Shown here: positions 34,969 to 43,349 of the stretch, one piece after another
Position numbering within the stretch: the first letter of the stretch is position 1
Layout of the letters: every line of letters begins with the position of its first letter
DNA from: Cupriavidus sp. BIS7
GTDB lineage: Bacteria > Pseudomonadota > Gammaproteobacteria > Burkholderiales > Burkholderiaceae
Length of the DNA: 64,000 bases
Assembly (NCBI RefSeq): GCF_000292345.1
Contig: NZ_ALOU01000075.1
Coordinates: 1-64,000 of the forward strand
Reading direction: 5' to 3'
Notes under the pieces: model-generated
What the model was told of the DNA's origin: nothing
The model's database searches: none
What the model saw: only the letters and a program-made list of their open reading frames with translations
Position numbers and translations under genes: made by a program

Positions 34969-36306
34969 TCAGGCGTGTTCCGGCACCTTGCGCGGGGCCA
35001 GGAAGAACAGCCACGCAAGCGCGATGAAGTAGGCGCAGGGGATCATCGTGAACAGCACCGCATAGTTGTTGTGCGTCGAGGTGAGCACGTAGCCGACCAG
35101 CTGCGTCATGAACATGCCGCCAATGGCGCCGATCATCCCGCCGAAGCCGAACACCGAACTGACCACATGCTTGGGCGTGTAATCCATCACCATGCTCCAG
35201 ATGTTCGCCGTCCACGCCTGGTGCGCGCCGATCGCAATCGAGATCGCGCCCACGGCCATCCACAGGCTGCTGGCGCCGGCAGCCATCACCACCGAGGTAA
35301 TGCATACCGCGAAGATCAGCATCGACAGCAGACGCGCCCGCACGGCCGGCATGCCACGGCTGATCAGCCACGACGACAGCGCACCGCCGCCCACGCTGCC
35401 CAGATCCGCCGCCAGGTAGATCACGATCAGCGGAATCCCCATCTGCGTGACGCTGATGCCAAGCTGGTACTGCTGGTTCAGGAACGGCGGCAGCCAGTAC
35501 AGGTAGAACCAGAACACCGGCGCGGTGATCGCGTACGCAAGGGCAAAGGCCCACGTGCCGCGCATGCGCAGGATCTGCGCGTAGCGGATGCGGTGCGGCG
35601 GCGGCTCGACGTCGCGCGTGACGTGGGCCAGTTCGGCGGCACTGACGGTCGGGTGCTGCTCGGGGTTGTGATAGCTCGCATACCAGAACACCAGCCAAAC
35701 CGTGCCCAGCAATGCGATGGCGATAAAGGCCGCCTGCCAGCCCCAGGCCTGCAGGATCAGCGGCAGCATGATCGGCGTAAGCATCGCGCCGACGTTGGTG
35801 CCCGCATTGAAGATCCCTGTGGCGATTGCGCGCTCGCTCGCCGGGAACCAGATGCGCGTGGTCTTCACGCAGGCCGGATAGTTGGCCGATTCGGCCAGGC
35901 CAAGGAAGAAGCGGCAGATCATGAAGCCAACCGCCGAAGCCGCGAATGCATGTGCGCCACAGGCAATGCTCCACAGCAGCACCGCCAGAAAGAAGGCGCG
36001 CTTGACGCCGACCATGTCGATGAACCGGCCCTGCAGCGCAAAGCCGATGGCGTAGCCCACCTGGAACCAGAAGTTGATATTGGCGTAGTCCTGCGCGGTC
36101 CACGCCATGGCCTTGGCCAGCACCGGCTGCAGCACGCCAAGCGCGGCGCGGTCGATATAGTTCAGCGTGGTTGCGAAGAACACCAGCGCCAGCATGCACC
36201 ATCGCACGTTGCCAAGGGCAAAGGCGGCGCGGATCTTGTCGCCGAGCGAGTTGCCAGGTGCCGAGGGCGTGGCACCGGCTGGCAGCTCCTTGTGAGTCGT
36301 GGTCAT
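34969..36306 (-). CDS. MFS transporter, probable quinate/shikimate/aromatic-acid uptake
   Basis: A 445-residue major-facilitator transporter of the anion:cation symporter (hexuronate/phthalate) type. It has twelve hydrophobic segments, with FFATTLNYIDRAALGVLQPV in helix 1 (the NYIDR motif of this group) and RFFLGLAESANYPACVKTTR after helix 4. ATG 36306 (MTTTHKELPAG) has GGTGGAG nine bases upstream. The operon context (porin before, aroE-like gene after, quiC nearby) points to quinate or shikimate import, though the substrate is not proven by sequence. Confidence 0.85.
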   Translation of the reverse strand: MTTTHKELPAGATPSAPGNSLGDKIRAAFALGNVRWCMLALVFFATTLNYIDRAALGVLQPVLAKAMAWTAQDYANINFWFQVGYAIGFALQGRFIDMVGVKRAFFLAVLLWSIACGAHAFAASAVGFMICRFFLGLAESANYPACVKTTRIWFPASERAIATGIFNAGTNVGAMLTPIMLPLILQAWGWQAAFIAIALLGTVWLVFWYASYHNPEQHPTVSAAELAHVTRDVEPPPHRIRYAQILRMRGTWAFALAYAITAPVFWFYLYWLPPFLNQQYQLGISVTQMGIPLIVIYLAADLGSVGGGALSSWLISRGMPAVRARLLSMLIFAVCITSVVMAAGASSLWMAVGAISIAIGAHQAWTANIWSMVMDYTPKHVVSSVFGFGGMIGAIGGMFMTQLVGYVLTSTHNNYAVLFTMIPCAYFIALAWLFFLAPRKVPEHA

Positions 36307-36405
36307 CTTGTCTGTCTCCACCGTTGAATTGGAAATGCTTGCCGGCGTGCCTTTATAGGATGGGCTTGGGCTCGGCTGTCGGCCAGGGCAACCGCCCTGC
36401 TGGCC

Positions 36406-37239
36406 TCAATACTGGATCTGGGCAACCGCGCGCAGCGCTTCGGGTGTGGCCGTACCGTAGCCAAAGAACTCCAGGTAGGCGGGGATCATCTCGAACAGCA
36501 TGTCGGTGCCTACCTGGACCTTGCAGTTGCGCGCCAGCGCGGCTTCGAGGAACGGCGTGTATTCATGCTTCATCACTACCTCGCCAACCATGGTGCCGGC
36601 GGCAATGCGCGTAACGTCGAACGGCAGCGGATCGCCCGCATGCATGCCCAGCGGGGTGGCGTTCACCACCACGTCGAAGCCTTGCGGGTCGTTCGTGCCG
36701 GTGCTGACGCGCAGCGCCGGGTAATGCTCGGCCAGGCGGCGGGCCAGCGCGCGCGCGGCGCCCTCGCGGGCATCGAACAGCGCCAGTTCGGCCACGCCGG
36801 CTTGCGCCAGTGACGCGGCAATCGCGCTGCCCACGCCTCCGCTGCCGGAGACGATGGCGCGTGCACCTTCCAGCCGGCAGCCCTTGCGCACGATGCCGCG
36901 CACAAAGCCGGCGCCGTCGAACTGGTCGCCCACCAGCGTACCGTCATCGCGCCGCAGCACGGCGTTGCACGCACCGGCAATGCGGGCGGCCGGCGTCAGT
37001 TCGTCCACCAGTTCCAGCGTTGCGACCTTGTGCGGCATGGTCACGAGCGCGCCGCGGATATTGGTCATGCGGAACAGCGAACGGAACACTTCGGCAAAGT
37101 CGTCGGGCTTGACGCCCATCGGCACCACCACCGCATTGATGCCTTGCTGCGCGAACCAGGGGTTGTAAATCATCGGCGCCTTGAACGACTCCGTGGGATA
37201 GCCAAGGTGCGGAATGAGTGTGGTCTTGCCGTTGATCAT
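36406..37239 (-). CDS. Shikimate/quinate dehydrogenase (AroE family)
   Basis: A 277-residue AroE-family dehydrogenase. The substrate-binding lysine is in LVTMPHKVATLELVDEL, the Asp in LVGDQFDGAGFVRGI, the nucleotide loop is VSGSGGVGSAIAASLAQAG, and the C-terminal GTDMLFEMIPAYLEFFGYGT is characteristic. It starts MINGKTTLIPHLGYPT, where classic AroE has a longer SxS shikimate-binding stretch; here that motif reads PTESFKAPMIYNP. Members in catabolic clusters oxidise shikimate or quinate with NAD. It is first in the minus-strand aroE-MFS-porin-aroQ series, suggesting one operon. Confidence 0.85.
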   Translation of the reverse strand: MINGKTTLIPHLGYPTESFKAPMIYNPWFAQQGINAVVVPMGVKPDDFAEVFRSLFRMTNIRGALVTMPHKVATLELVDELTPAARIAGACNAVLRRDDGTLVGDQFDGAGFVRGIVRKGCRLEGARAIVSGSGGVGSAIAASLAQAGVAELALFDAREGAARALARRLAEHYPALRVSTGTNDPQGFDVVVNATPLGMHAGDPLPFDVTRIAAGTMVGEVVMKHEYTPFLEAALARNCKVQVGTDMLFEMIPAYLEFFGYGTATPEALRAVAQIQY

Positions 37240-37517
37240 GGTGCGGATACGTTCGTGGCGCGGGCCTTGCGGCCGGCCGGGGTGCGTTTCGATGACCGGA
37301 GATTAGTGTCCGAAAGCACGCCCGCCAAGAGGCCCTCAGGCCATATTGCGCGATCAGTGAACGCATATGCGCGATCAAGGCGCGCAGTTGGGGTTTCTAC
37401 GAGGTGCGGCGGCCCACCATCCGGACTCGGTCCGGAGAGGCCCCGTTGCTATGATCCGATCGACGCCGCTTTTGGTCCGGCACCGCCCCCTTCGCCACCC
37501 CAACAGGAGCAACGACA
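37240..37517. promoter_or_regulatory. Divergent spacer between aroE-like and HPPD-family genes
   Basis: A 278-base gap carrying the promoters of both divergent genes. Apart from a ribosome site (CAGGAG) before the HPPD start I see no strong repeat or hairpin. An AT-balanced palindromic phrase CATATTGCGCGATCAGTGAAC at about 37342 is flanked by a second ATGCGCGATCA at 37369; the half-site TGCGCGATCA occurs twice, 26 bases apart. Confidence 0.4.
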
Positions 37518-38600
37518 ATGAGCGCCGCAGACGTATCTTCCCCGCGCGCCGACGATCTCGATGCGTGGGACAACCCGCTCGGTATCCAGGGCTACGAGTT
37601 CATCGAATTTGCTTCGCCCGACCCGGCTGCGCTCGGTCGCACGCTTGAGCGCTTCGGTTTCGCGGCCATTGCCGGCCATCGCCACAAAGCCGTGAAGCTC
37701 TACCGGCAGGGCGAGATGAATTTCATCGTCGATGCCGAGCCAGATTCGTTCGCAACGCGTTATGCCAGCGAGTACGGTCTGTCGATCTCCGCGATTGGCA
37801 TCCGCGTGAACGACGCCGCAGCCGCCTTTGCCAGCGCGCTGGAAGCCGGGGCGTGGCCGTTCGAGGGTGGCACGGTGGGGCCGATGGAGCTCAATATCCC
37901 CGCGATCCAGGGAATCGGCCAGTCGATCATCTACTTCATCGACCGCTGGCGCGGCAAGGAAGGCCGGCCCGGCGACGTGGGCGATATCTCGATCTACGAT
38001 GTCGATTTCCGCCCGCTGCCGCAGCCCGTTGATACGCCCGATGCGGGGCTTCTGCGCGTCGACCACCTGACCCAGGCGGTTGAACCCGGCCATCTGGAGG
38101 AATGGCTGGAGTTCTACCGCAAGGTGCTTGGTTTCCGTGAAATCGTGGTCGCCAGCGAGGCCCACGCGCTGGTGTCGCCGTGCGGGCGTATTCGCATCCC
38201 GTTGTATGAGAAGGGCACGCCGCGCCACGACCAGATGCGCCACTACCTGTCGGACCACCATGGCGAAGGCATCCAGCATATTGCGCTGGCCAGCGCCGAC
38301 ATACTTGCCAGCGCCGCGGCACTGGAACGCAATGGCGTGCAGTTCGTGCAGCCCCCGGCGGCCTACTACGACGCCATCGAAGCGCGCCTGCCGGGCCATG
38401 GCCTGGACCTGGCAGCGCTGCAGCGCTACGGCATCCTCGCCGACGGCGCCGTGCGTGAAGATGGCCCGCCCGCGCGCTTCCTGCAGGCGTTCGTCAAGCG
38501 CGAGGCGGGCGAGTTCTTCTTCGAGATCGTCCAGCGCGACGCCTATCAGGGCTTTGGCGAGGGCAACCTGCCGGTGCTGGAAGCGCTATCGGGGAACTGA
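37518..38600 (+). CDS. 4-Hydroxyphenylpyruvate dioxygenase family protein
   Basis: A 360-residue Fe(II) dioxygenase of the HPPD family. The three iron ligands fit H183 (RVDHLTQAV), H254 (IQHIALAS) and E336 (EFFFEIVQR). HPPD converts 4-hydroxyphenylpyruvate to homogentisate in tyrosine degradation. The N-terminal half also matches QuiC's C-terminal half (YEFIEFASPD here, VDFIEFAVDD there), so a role with another 2-oxo acid remains possible. No hmgA or other tyrosine-pathway gene is adjacent. It converges on the dmp operon end with a 19-base gap. Confidence 0.85.
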   Translation: MSAADVSSPRADDLDAWDNPLGIQGYEFIEFASPDPAALGRTLERFGFAAIAGHRHKAVKLYRQGEMNFIVDAEPDSFATRYASEYGLSISAIGIRVNDAAAAFASALEAGAWPFEGGTVGPMELNIPAIQGIGQSIIYFIDRWRGKEGRPGDVGDISIYDVDFRPLPQPVDTPDAGLLRVDHLTQAVEPGHLEEWLEFYRKVLGFREIVVASEAHALVSPCGRIRIPLYEKGTPRHDQMRHYLSDHHGEGIQHIALASADILASAAALERNGVQFVQPPAAYYDAIEARLPGHGLDLAALQRYGILADGAVREDGPPARFLQAFVKREAGEFFFEIVQRDAYQGFGEGNLPVLEALSGN

Positions 38601-38619
38601 CGCGAAGCCGCGGCGGCGG

Positions 38620-38811
38620 CTAGCGCCCAAGGTCCTTCGCCGATTCACCGGCAATACCCCAGTTCTCCTTCGGCACATCCTGAATCCAGACGCGGACGTT
38701 CTCCTTTGGCGCTCCCGTCGCCTCCACCAGCGCAGCCGTGACTTTCTGTATCACGGCGCGCTTCTGCTCCACGGTACGGCCTTCGATCATGTAAATCTGC
38801 GCAAACGGCAT
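38620..38811 (-). CDS. dmpI: 2-Hydroxymuconate (4-oxalocrotonate) tautomerase
   Basis: A 63-residue 4-oxalocrotonate tautomerase that ketonises 2-hydroxymuconate in the dehydrogenase branch of catechol meta-cleavage. Met removal leaves catalytic Pro1 (PFAQIYMIEGRTVEQKRAVI), with the Arg residues of the family at about 11 and 39. It is the last gene of the phenol/meta operon, 39 bases after dmpG. Confidence 0.9.
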   Translation of the reverse strand: MPFAQIYMIEGRTVEQKRAVIQKVTAALVEATGAPKENVRVWIQDVPKENWGIAGESAKDLGR

Positions 38812-38850
38812 GGTTCTTCTCCAACAATCCCACGGGTAATCAGACTGCGC

Positions 38851-39891
38851 TCACGCGACTTGCCGGAGCCCGCGCTCGCGGGCCATCGTGAGCGCCGTAT
38901 CCTCGATCATGTCTTCCTGGCCGCCCACCATGCCGCGCCGGCCGAGTTCGACCAACAGGTCGCGCGCAGGCACGCCGTACTTTTCGCCAGCGCGCTTGGC
39001 AAACAGCAGGAAGCTGCCGTACACGCCCGCGTAGCCCAGCGTCAACGCATCGCGGTCGATCCGGATGGGGAAGTCCATGATCGGCACCACGAGGTCTTCG
39101 GCAACGTCCTGGATCTTCCACACGTCCACGCCGGTATGGATGCCCATGCGGTCGCAGACCGCCACCAGCACTTCCATCGGCGTGTTGCCGGCCCCTGCCC
39201 CCAACCCGGCGGCGGCGGCATCGATGCGCGTCGCGCCACATTCGATCGCGGCCAGCGAATTGGCGATGCCCATAGCCATGTTGTGGTGCCCGTGGAATCC
39301 AAGTTCGGTCTCCGGCCGCAGCGCATCGCGCACCACGCGCAGCCGCGCCTTGACATCATCGGGCAGCATGTAGCCGGCCGAATCGGTGACGTAGATGCAG
39401 TTGGCGCCATAGCTCTCCATCAGCCTGGCCTGCCGGGCAAGGCCCTCCGGGCTATTCATGTGCGCCATCATCAGGAAGCCCACGGTGTCCATGTCGAGCT
39501 TGCGCGCGTGGCTGATGTGCTGCTCCGAGACATCGGCCTCCGTGCAGTGCGTGGCCACGCGGATGGTGTGCACGCCAAGCTCGCGCGCCATCTTCAGGTG
39601 ATCCACGGTGCCGATACCGGGCAACAGCAGCGCCGAGACCTTGGCCTGCTTCATCAGCGGGATCACGGCGCCCAGGTATTCCTCGTCGCTATGCGCAGGA
39701 AAGCCGTAATTGAGCGATGAGCCGCCCAGCCCGTCGCCATGGGTAACCTCGATCAGCGGCACGCCCGCGGCGTCCAGGCCCTGCGCGATGGTGGTCATCT
39801 GTTCAAGCGTCATCAGGTGGCGCTTCGGGTGCATGCCGTCGCGCAACGTCATGTCGTGGACGGTGATGCTCTTGCCTTTCAGCGTAGTCAT
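38851..39891 (-). CDS. dmpG: 4-Hydroxy-2-oxovalerate aldolase
   Basis: A 346-residue aldolase cleaving 4-hydroxy-2-oxovalerate to pyruvate and acetaldehyde. It belongs to the HMGL-like class II family: the metal/substrate Arg-Asp lies in VHDMTLRDGMHPKRHL, and the metal-binding HxH is in FHGHHNMAMGIANSLAAIEC. It works as a complex with DmpF, which is encoded directly upstream (13-base gap), channelling acetaldehyde between the two. Confidence 0.93.
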   Translation of the reverse strand: MTTLKGKSITVHDMTLRDGMHPKRHLMTLEQMTTIAQGLDAAGVPLIEVTHGDGLGGSSLNYGFPAHSDEEYLGAVIPLMKQAKVSALLLPGIGTVDHLKMARELGVHTIRVATHCTEADVSEQHISHARKLDMDTVGFLMMAHMNSPEGLARQARLMESYGANCIYVTDSAGYMLPDDVKARLRVVRDALRPETELGFHGHHNMAMGIANSLAAIECGATRIDAAAAGLGAGAGNTPMEVLVAVCDRMGIHTGVDVWKIQDVAEDLVVPIMDFPIRIDRDALTLGYAGVYGSFLLFAKRAGEKYGVPARDLLVELGRRGMVGGQEDMIEDTALTMARERGLRQVA

Positions 39892-39904
39892 GTCGTGCGT
39901 CTCC

Positions 39905-40831
39905 TCAGGCTGCCACGGCGGCAGGAGTGGCTTGCAGGGTCAGTTCGCCCTTCAGTATTTCCTCGGCGAACATCTCGGCGGTGCGCGCGGCGGCGGCCGT
40001 CATGATGTCCAGATTGCCGGCGTATTTCGGCAGGTAGTCGCCAAGGCCCTCCACTTCCAGGAAGACGCTCACGCGATTGCCGTCGAACACCGGGCCATTG
40101 ACGAGCTTGTAGCCCGGCACGTACTTCTTCACTTCCCCGATCATGGCGTGGATCGAGGCGGTGATTGCCTCGCGGTCCGGCTCGGTTTCCGTCAGGCAAT
40201 GCACGGTATCGCGCATGATCAGCGGCGGCTCCGCCGGATTGATGATGATGATGGCCTTGCCCTTGGCGGCGCCGCCCACGCGTTCCACCGCCCCTGCCGT
40301 GGTGCGTGTGAATTCGTCGATGTTCTTGCGCGTGCCCGGCCCAACTGACCGGCTGGACACCGTGGCCACGATCTCGCCATAGGCAACCGGCTGCACGCGG
40401 CTCACGGCGGCCACCATCGGAATCGTGGCCTGGCCGCCGCAAGTGACCATGTTGACGTTCATCTCGGCGCGCCCGAGATGCTCGCGCAGGTTGACTGGCG
40501 GCACGCAGTACGGGCCGATGGCGGCAGGCGTCAGGTCGATCATCAGCACCCCGAGCGCGTTCAGCTTGCGCGAGTTGTCGGCGTGGACATAGGCGCTGGT
40601 CGCGTCGAAGGCGATCTGCACGCCGTCGGCAAGCACATGCGGCAGCAGGCCGTCCACGCCGTCGGACGTCGTCTTGATGCCCATCTCGCGGGCGCGCTTG
40701 AGGCCGTCCGATTCCGGGTCGATGCCGACCATCCACACCGGCTCGAGCACCGGGCTGCGCTGCAGCTTGGCGAGCAGATCGGTACCGATATTGCCGGGAC
40801 CGATCAGGGCACATTTGATTTTGCGGGTCAT
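39905..40831 (-). CDS. dmpF: Acetaldehyde dehydrogenase (acylating)
   Basis: A 308-residue CoA-acylating acetaldehyde dehydrogenase. NAD-binding GPGNIGTDLLAKLQRS is at the N-terminus and the catalytic Cys lies in NMVTCGGQATIPMVAAVSRV. It converts acetaldehyde from the DmpG partner to acetyl-CoA. The ATG at 40831 (MTRKIKCALIGPG) is preferred over an upstream open stretch. It follows dmpH by 38 bases. Confidence 0.93.
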   Translation of the reverse strand: MTRKIKCALIGPGNIGTDLLAKLQRSPVLEPVWMVGIDPESDGLKRAREMGIKTTSDGVDGLLPHVLADGVQIAFDATSAYVHADNSRKLNALGVLMIDLTPAAIGPYCVPPVNLREHLGRAEMNVNMVTCGGQATIPMVAAVSRVQPVAYGEIVATVSSRSVGPGTRKNIDEFTRTTAGAVERVGGAAKGKAIIIINPAEPPLIMRDTVHCLTETEPDREAITASIHAMIGEVKKYVPGYKLVNGPVFDGNRVSVFLEVEGLGDYLPKYAGNLDIMTAAAARTAEMFAEEILKGELTLQATPAAVAA

Positions 40832-40869
40832 TGAAGTGGTCTCCACTGGTTTGTTCTGGCGATCGGCGC

Positions 40870-41661
40870 TCATTCCACGAAGCGCATCGACACGTTGCCC
40901 AGGTCCTGAAAGCGGACGCACACGCTATCGCCCGCCGCAACGGCAATCGCCTCTGTCACGCCGCCGGTCATGATGAAAGTGCCGGCCGGGATTTCCTGTC
41001 CGCGCGCGCCGAGGTGGTTCGCCATCATCGCCACGGCCGCAGCCGGATGGCCCAGCACTGCCGCGCCGGCTGCCATGGCAACGGCGCGGCCATTCTTCTC
41101 CAGCACGACGCCGAGCGTGCGCAGGTCGAGATCTTCCGGGCTACGCGCACGTCCACCCACCACGAAGCGAGCCGCCGAGGTGTTGTCGGCAATAACGCTC
41201 TTCAGGTCGAACTTGAAGTCGCGGTAGCGGCTGTCGATGATTTCCACCGCCGGCACGACGAAGTCGATGGCCGCCAGCACGCTGCCCACGTGGCAGCCCG
41301 GGCCCCGCAGCGGTGCCTTGGTGACGATGCAGATCTCGGCCTCCACTTTCGGGTGGATCAACTCCGACATGCGGATCTCGCCGCCGTCAGGCCGCGCCAT
41401 GTCTTCGCTGACAAAGCCGAACACCGGCGTCTCCACCCCCATCTGCTTCATCTTGGCGAACGATGTGAGCCCGGCTTTCAGCCCCACCGTCCTGAGGCCG
41501 CGCGACTCCTTGCGCCGGCGGATCTCGTCCTGGATGTCATAGGCATCGGACCAGTCGAGGTCAGGGTATTCGTCGGTGATCTTCGTGATGTCGCGCACGG
41601 CAAGCTGCGCGCCCTCGACATGCGCGGCAAGCGCTTCGATGGTTTCCCGGTTCAGTGTCAT
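40870..41661 (-). CDS. dmpH: 4-Oxalocrotonate (2-oxo-3-hexenedioate) decarboxylase
   Basis: A 263-residue decarboxylase of the FAH-like hydratase/decarboxylase family, converting 2-oxo-3-hexenedioate to 2-oxopent-4-enoate. Landmarks are VGLKAGLTSFAKMKQMGVET, HPKVEAEICIVTKAPLRGPG with metal-binding Glu residues, and VVPAVEIIDSRYRDFKFDLK. It is paralogous to dmpE just upstream (shared KVEAE/KAEAE and EI(I/V)DSR blocks). DmpH was assigned by that difference and by operon position; it lies between dmpE and dmpF. Confidence 0.88.
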   Translation of the reverse strand: MTLNRETIEALAAHVEGAQLAVRDITKITDEYPDLDWSDAYDIQDEIRRRKESRGLRTVGLKAGLTSFAKMKQMGVETPVFGFVSEDMARPDGGEIRMSELIHPKVEAEICIVTKAPLRGPGCHVGSVLAAIDFVVPAVEIIDSRYRDFKFDLKSVIADNTSAARFVVGGRARSPEDLDLRTLGVVLEKNGRAVAMAAGAAVLGHPAAAVAMMANHLGARGQEIPAGTFIMTGGVTEAIAVAAGDSVCVRFQDLGNVSMRFVE

Positions 41662-41686
41662 GGTCTGGTTTCCCGATGGATATGAG

Positions 41687-42469
41687 TCAGATGAAGCGCA
41701 CCGAGGTCCCGCCCAGCCCGCCCACGCTGCAATACAGGCTGTCGCCCGGCTTGACTGGCACCAGCGGCGACTGCGAGCCGGACAGGATCACGTCGCCTGC
41801 CTTCAGCGCGATGCCGAAGCGGCCCAGCGTGTTCGCCAGCCACGCCACCGCATTGACGGGCGAGCCCTGTACGGAGGCACCGCACGAGGTGCTCACGATC
41901 TCGCCGTTCTTCTCCAGCACCATGCCTGCCAGCGCCAGATCGAGGTCGCGCGGGCTGCGGCGCGTGCCGCCGAGCGTGAAGACGCCGCACGACGCGTTGT
42001 CGGCCACGGTGTCCTGGATGCGAATCTTCCAGTCGCGGATGCGGGAATCGACGATCTCGAAGCACGGCATCACGAAATCGGTGGCACGCAGCACGTCGGC
42101 TGCGGTCACGCCCGGCCCGCAGAGATCCCGCGACAGCACGAAGGCCACTTCCGCCTCCGCCTTCGGCGCGATCATCCTGGCCGTGTCCACCGGCTCGCCC
42201 TCGTTGAAGACCATGCCGGACAGCAAGTGGCCGAAGTCGGGTTGGTCCACCCCTAGCATGTCCATCACCACCCGGCTGGTCACGCCGATCTTCTTGCCGA
42301 TCACGGTCTCGCCCGCTTCAAGGCGGCGGCCGATCATGCGCAACTGGATCTGGTACGCGTCTTCGATGGTGATATCCGGCTCGCGGTCGGTCAGCGGTTC
42401 CAGCGGCGTGCGCGTCAAGAGCGATTCGTAGAGCGCGTCGCCGTAGTGTTGGATCTTGGTAGCGTCCAT
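41687..42469 (-). CDS. dmpE: 2-Oxopent-4-enoate (2-keto-4-pentenoate) hydratase
   Basis: A 260-residue hydratase that adds water to 2-oxopent-4-enoate giving 4-hydroxy-2-oxovalerate. Start at 42469 (MDATKIQHYGDALYESLL). It has GKKIGVTSRVVMDMLGVDQP, APKAEAEVAFVLSRDLCGPG with the metal-binding Glu pair, and FEIVDSRIRDWKIRIQDTVA, typical of DmpE/MhpD. It works with DmpH, to which it is related. Gap of 28 bases to dmpD. Confidence 0.9.
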   Translation of the reverse strand: MDATKIQHYGDALYESLLTRTPLEPLTDREPDITIEDAYQIQLRMIGRRLEAGETVIGKKIGVTSRVVMDMLGVDQPDFGHLLSGMVFNEGEPVDTARMIAPKAEAEVAFVLSRDLCGPGVTAADVLRATDFVMPCFEIVDSRIRDWKIRIQDTVADNASCGVFTLGGTRRSPRDLDLALAGMVLEKNGEIVSTSCGASVQGSPVNAVAWLANTLGRFGIALKAGDVILSGSQSPLVPVKPGDSLYCSVGGLGGTSVRFI

Positions 42470-42497
42470 GAGTGTTCCTTGATACGTGAAATTCGGT

Positions 42498-43349
42498 TCA
42501 GGCAACTGCGGCGGCGTCGGCTTCGGCCAGGAAGTTGCTCACCAGCGTCGCGAAGCGCGCGCTGTGCTCGATCTGCGTCCAGTGGCCGCAGCGGCCGAAA
42601 ACGTGGAGCTGGCTGTTGGGAATCCAGTCCGCCAGCGTCAGCGAATTGGACAGCGGAATGACCTTGTCCTCCCGGCCGTGGACCACCAGCGTCTCGTGCG
42701 GCAGCGCGCGGATATCGGCCTCGGCGCTGGCCATTGCGTCGGCCCACCGCTGGCGCGGCGCGGGAAACATCGCGGCATAGGATTCCTGCACGCCCGGTGC
42801 CACGCTGGCTTCGTACCGCAGCCGGGCCAGTTCGTCGGTCACGCGGCCACGGTCGAAGGCGAACAGGTCCAGCAGCCCCCGCATTGCCTCCAGTGATGGC
42901 TCATAGCCCCACACTGCCTCCAGCCCCGGCGTAATGCGGAATGGCACCCCGACAGATCCCATCAGCACAAGCCGCCGCACCCGCTCCGGTGCACGGATGG
43001 CAAGCGCCAGCGCCAGCGCGCCGCCAAACGAGTTGCCGACGAGATCGACCTGCGGCAGTTCCAGCGCATCGAGCAGGTCCAGGGCCTGCTGCACCCAGAC
43101 ACCCATGCCGTAGACCTGCCCGGCAGGGCGGTCGCTCTGGCCGAAGCCGAGCATGTCCGGCGCGATGACGCGGCGTTCACGGGCCAGCGTCGGCAGCACC
43201 GGGCGCCAGTTGGCCCACGCGCTGACTCCCGGGCCGGACCCGTGCAGCAGCAGCACGGGCGAACCCCGGCCAACGTCATGCACGTGGGTTGTCACCGCAC
43301 CCGTTCGCACGTACCGGGTTTCGGGTGCCTGAATTTCGCTCTCGCTCAT
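42498..43349 (-). CDS. dmpD: 2-Hydroxymuconate semialdehyde hydrolase
   Basis: A 283-residue alpha/beta-hydrolase that cleaves the C-C bond of the ring-fission product, mainly when it is a methyl-substituted ketone (from 3-methylcatechol). Oxyanion hole LLHGSGPGVSAWANWRPVLP; nucleophile elbow LVGNSFGGALALALA (Ser about 115); Asp in VHGREDKVIPLSNS; His in RCGHWTQIEHSARF. It overlaps the end of dmpC by ATGA, implying translational coupling. Confidence 0.92.
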   Translation of the reverse strand: MSESEIQAPETRYVRTGAVTTHVHDVGRGSPVLLLHGSGPGVSAWANWRPVLPTLARERRVIAPDMLGFGQSDRPAGQVYGMGVWVQQALDLLDALELPQVDLVGNSFGGALALALAIRAPERVRRLVLMGSVGVPFRITPGLEAVWGYEPSLEAMRGLLDLFAFDRGRVTDELARLRYEASVAPGVQESYAAMFPAPRQRWADAMASAEADIRALPHETLVVHGREDKVIPLSNSLTLADWIPNSQLHVFGRCGHWTQIEHSARFATLVSNFLAEADAAAVA

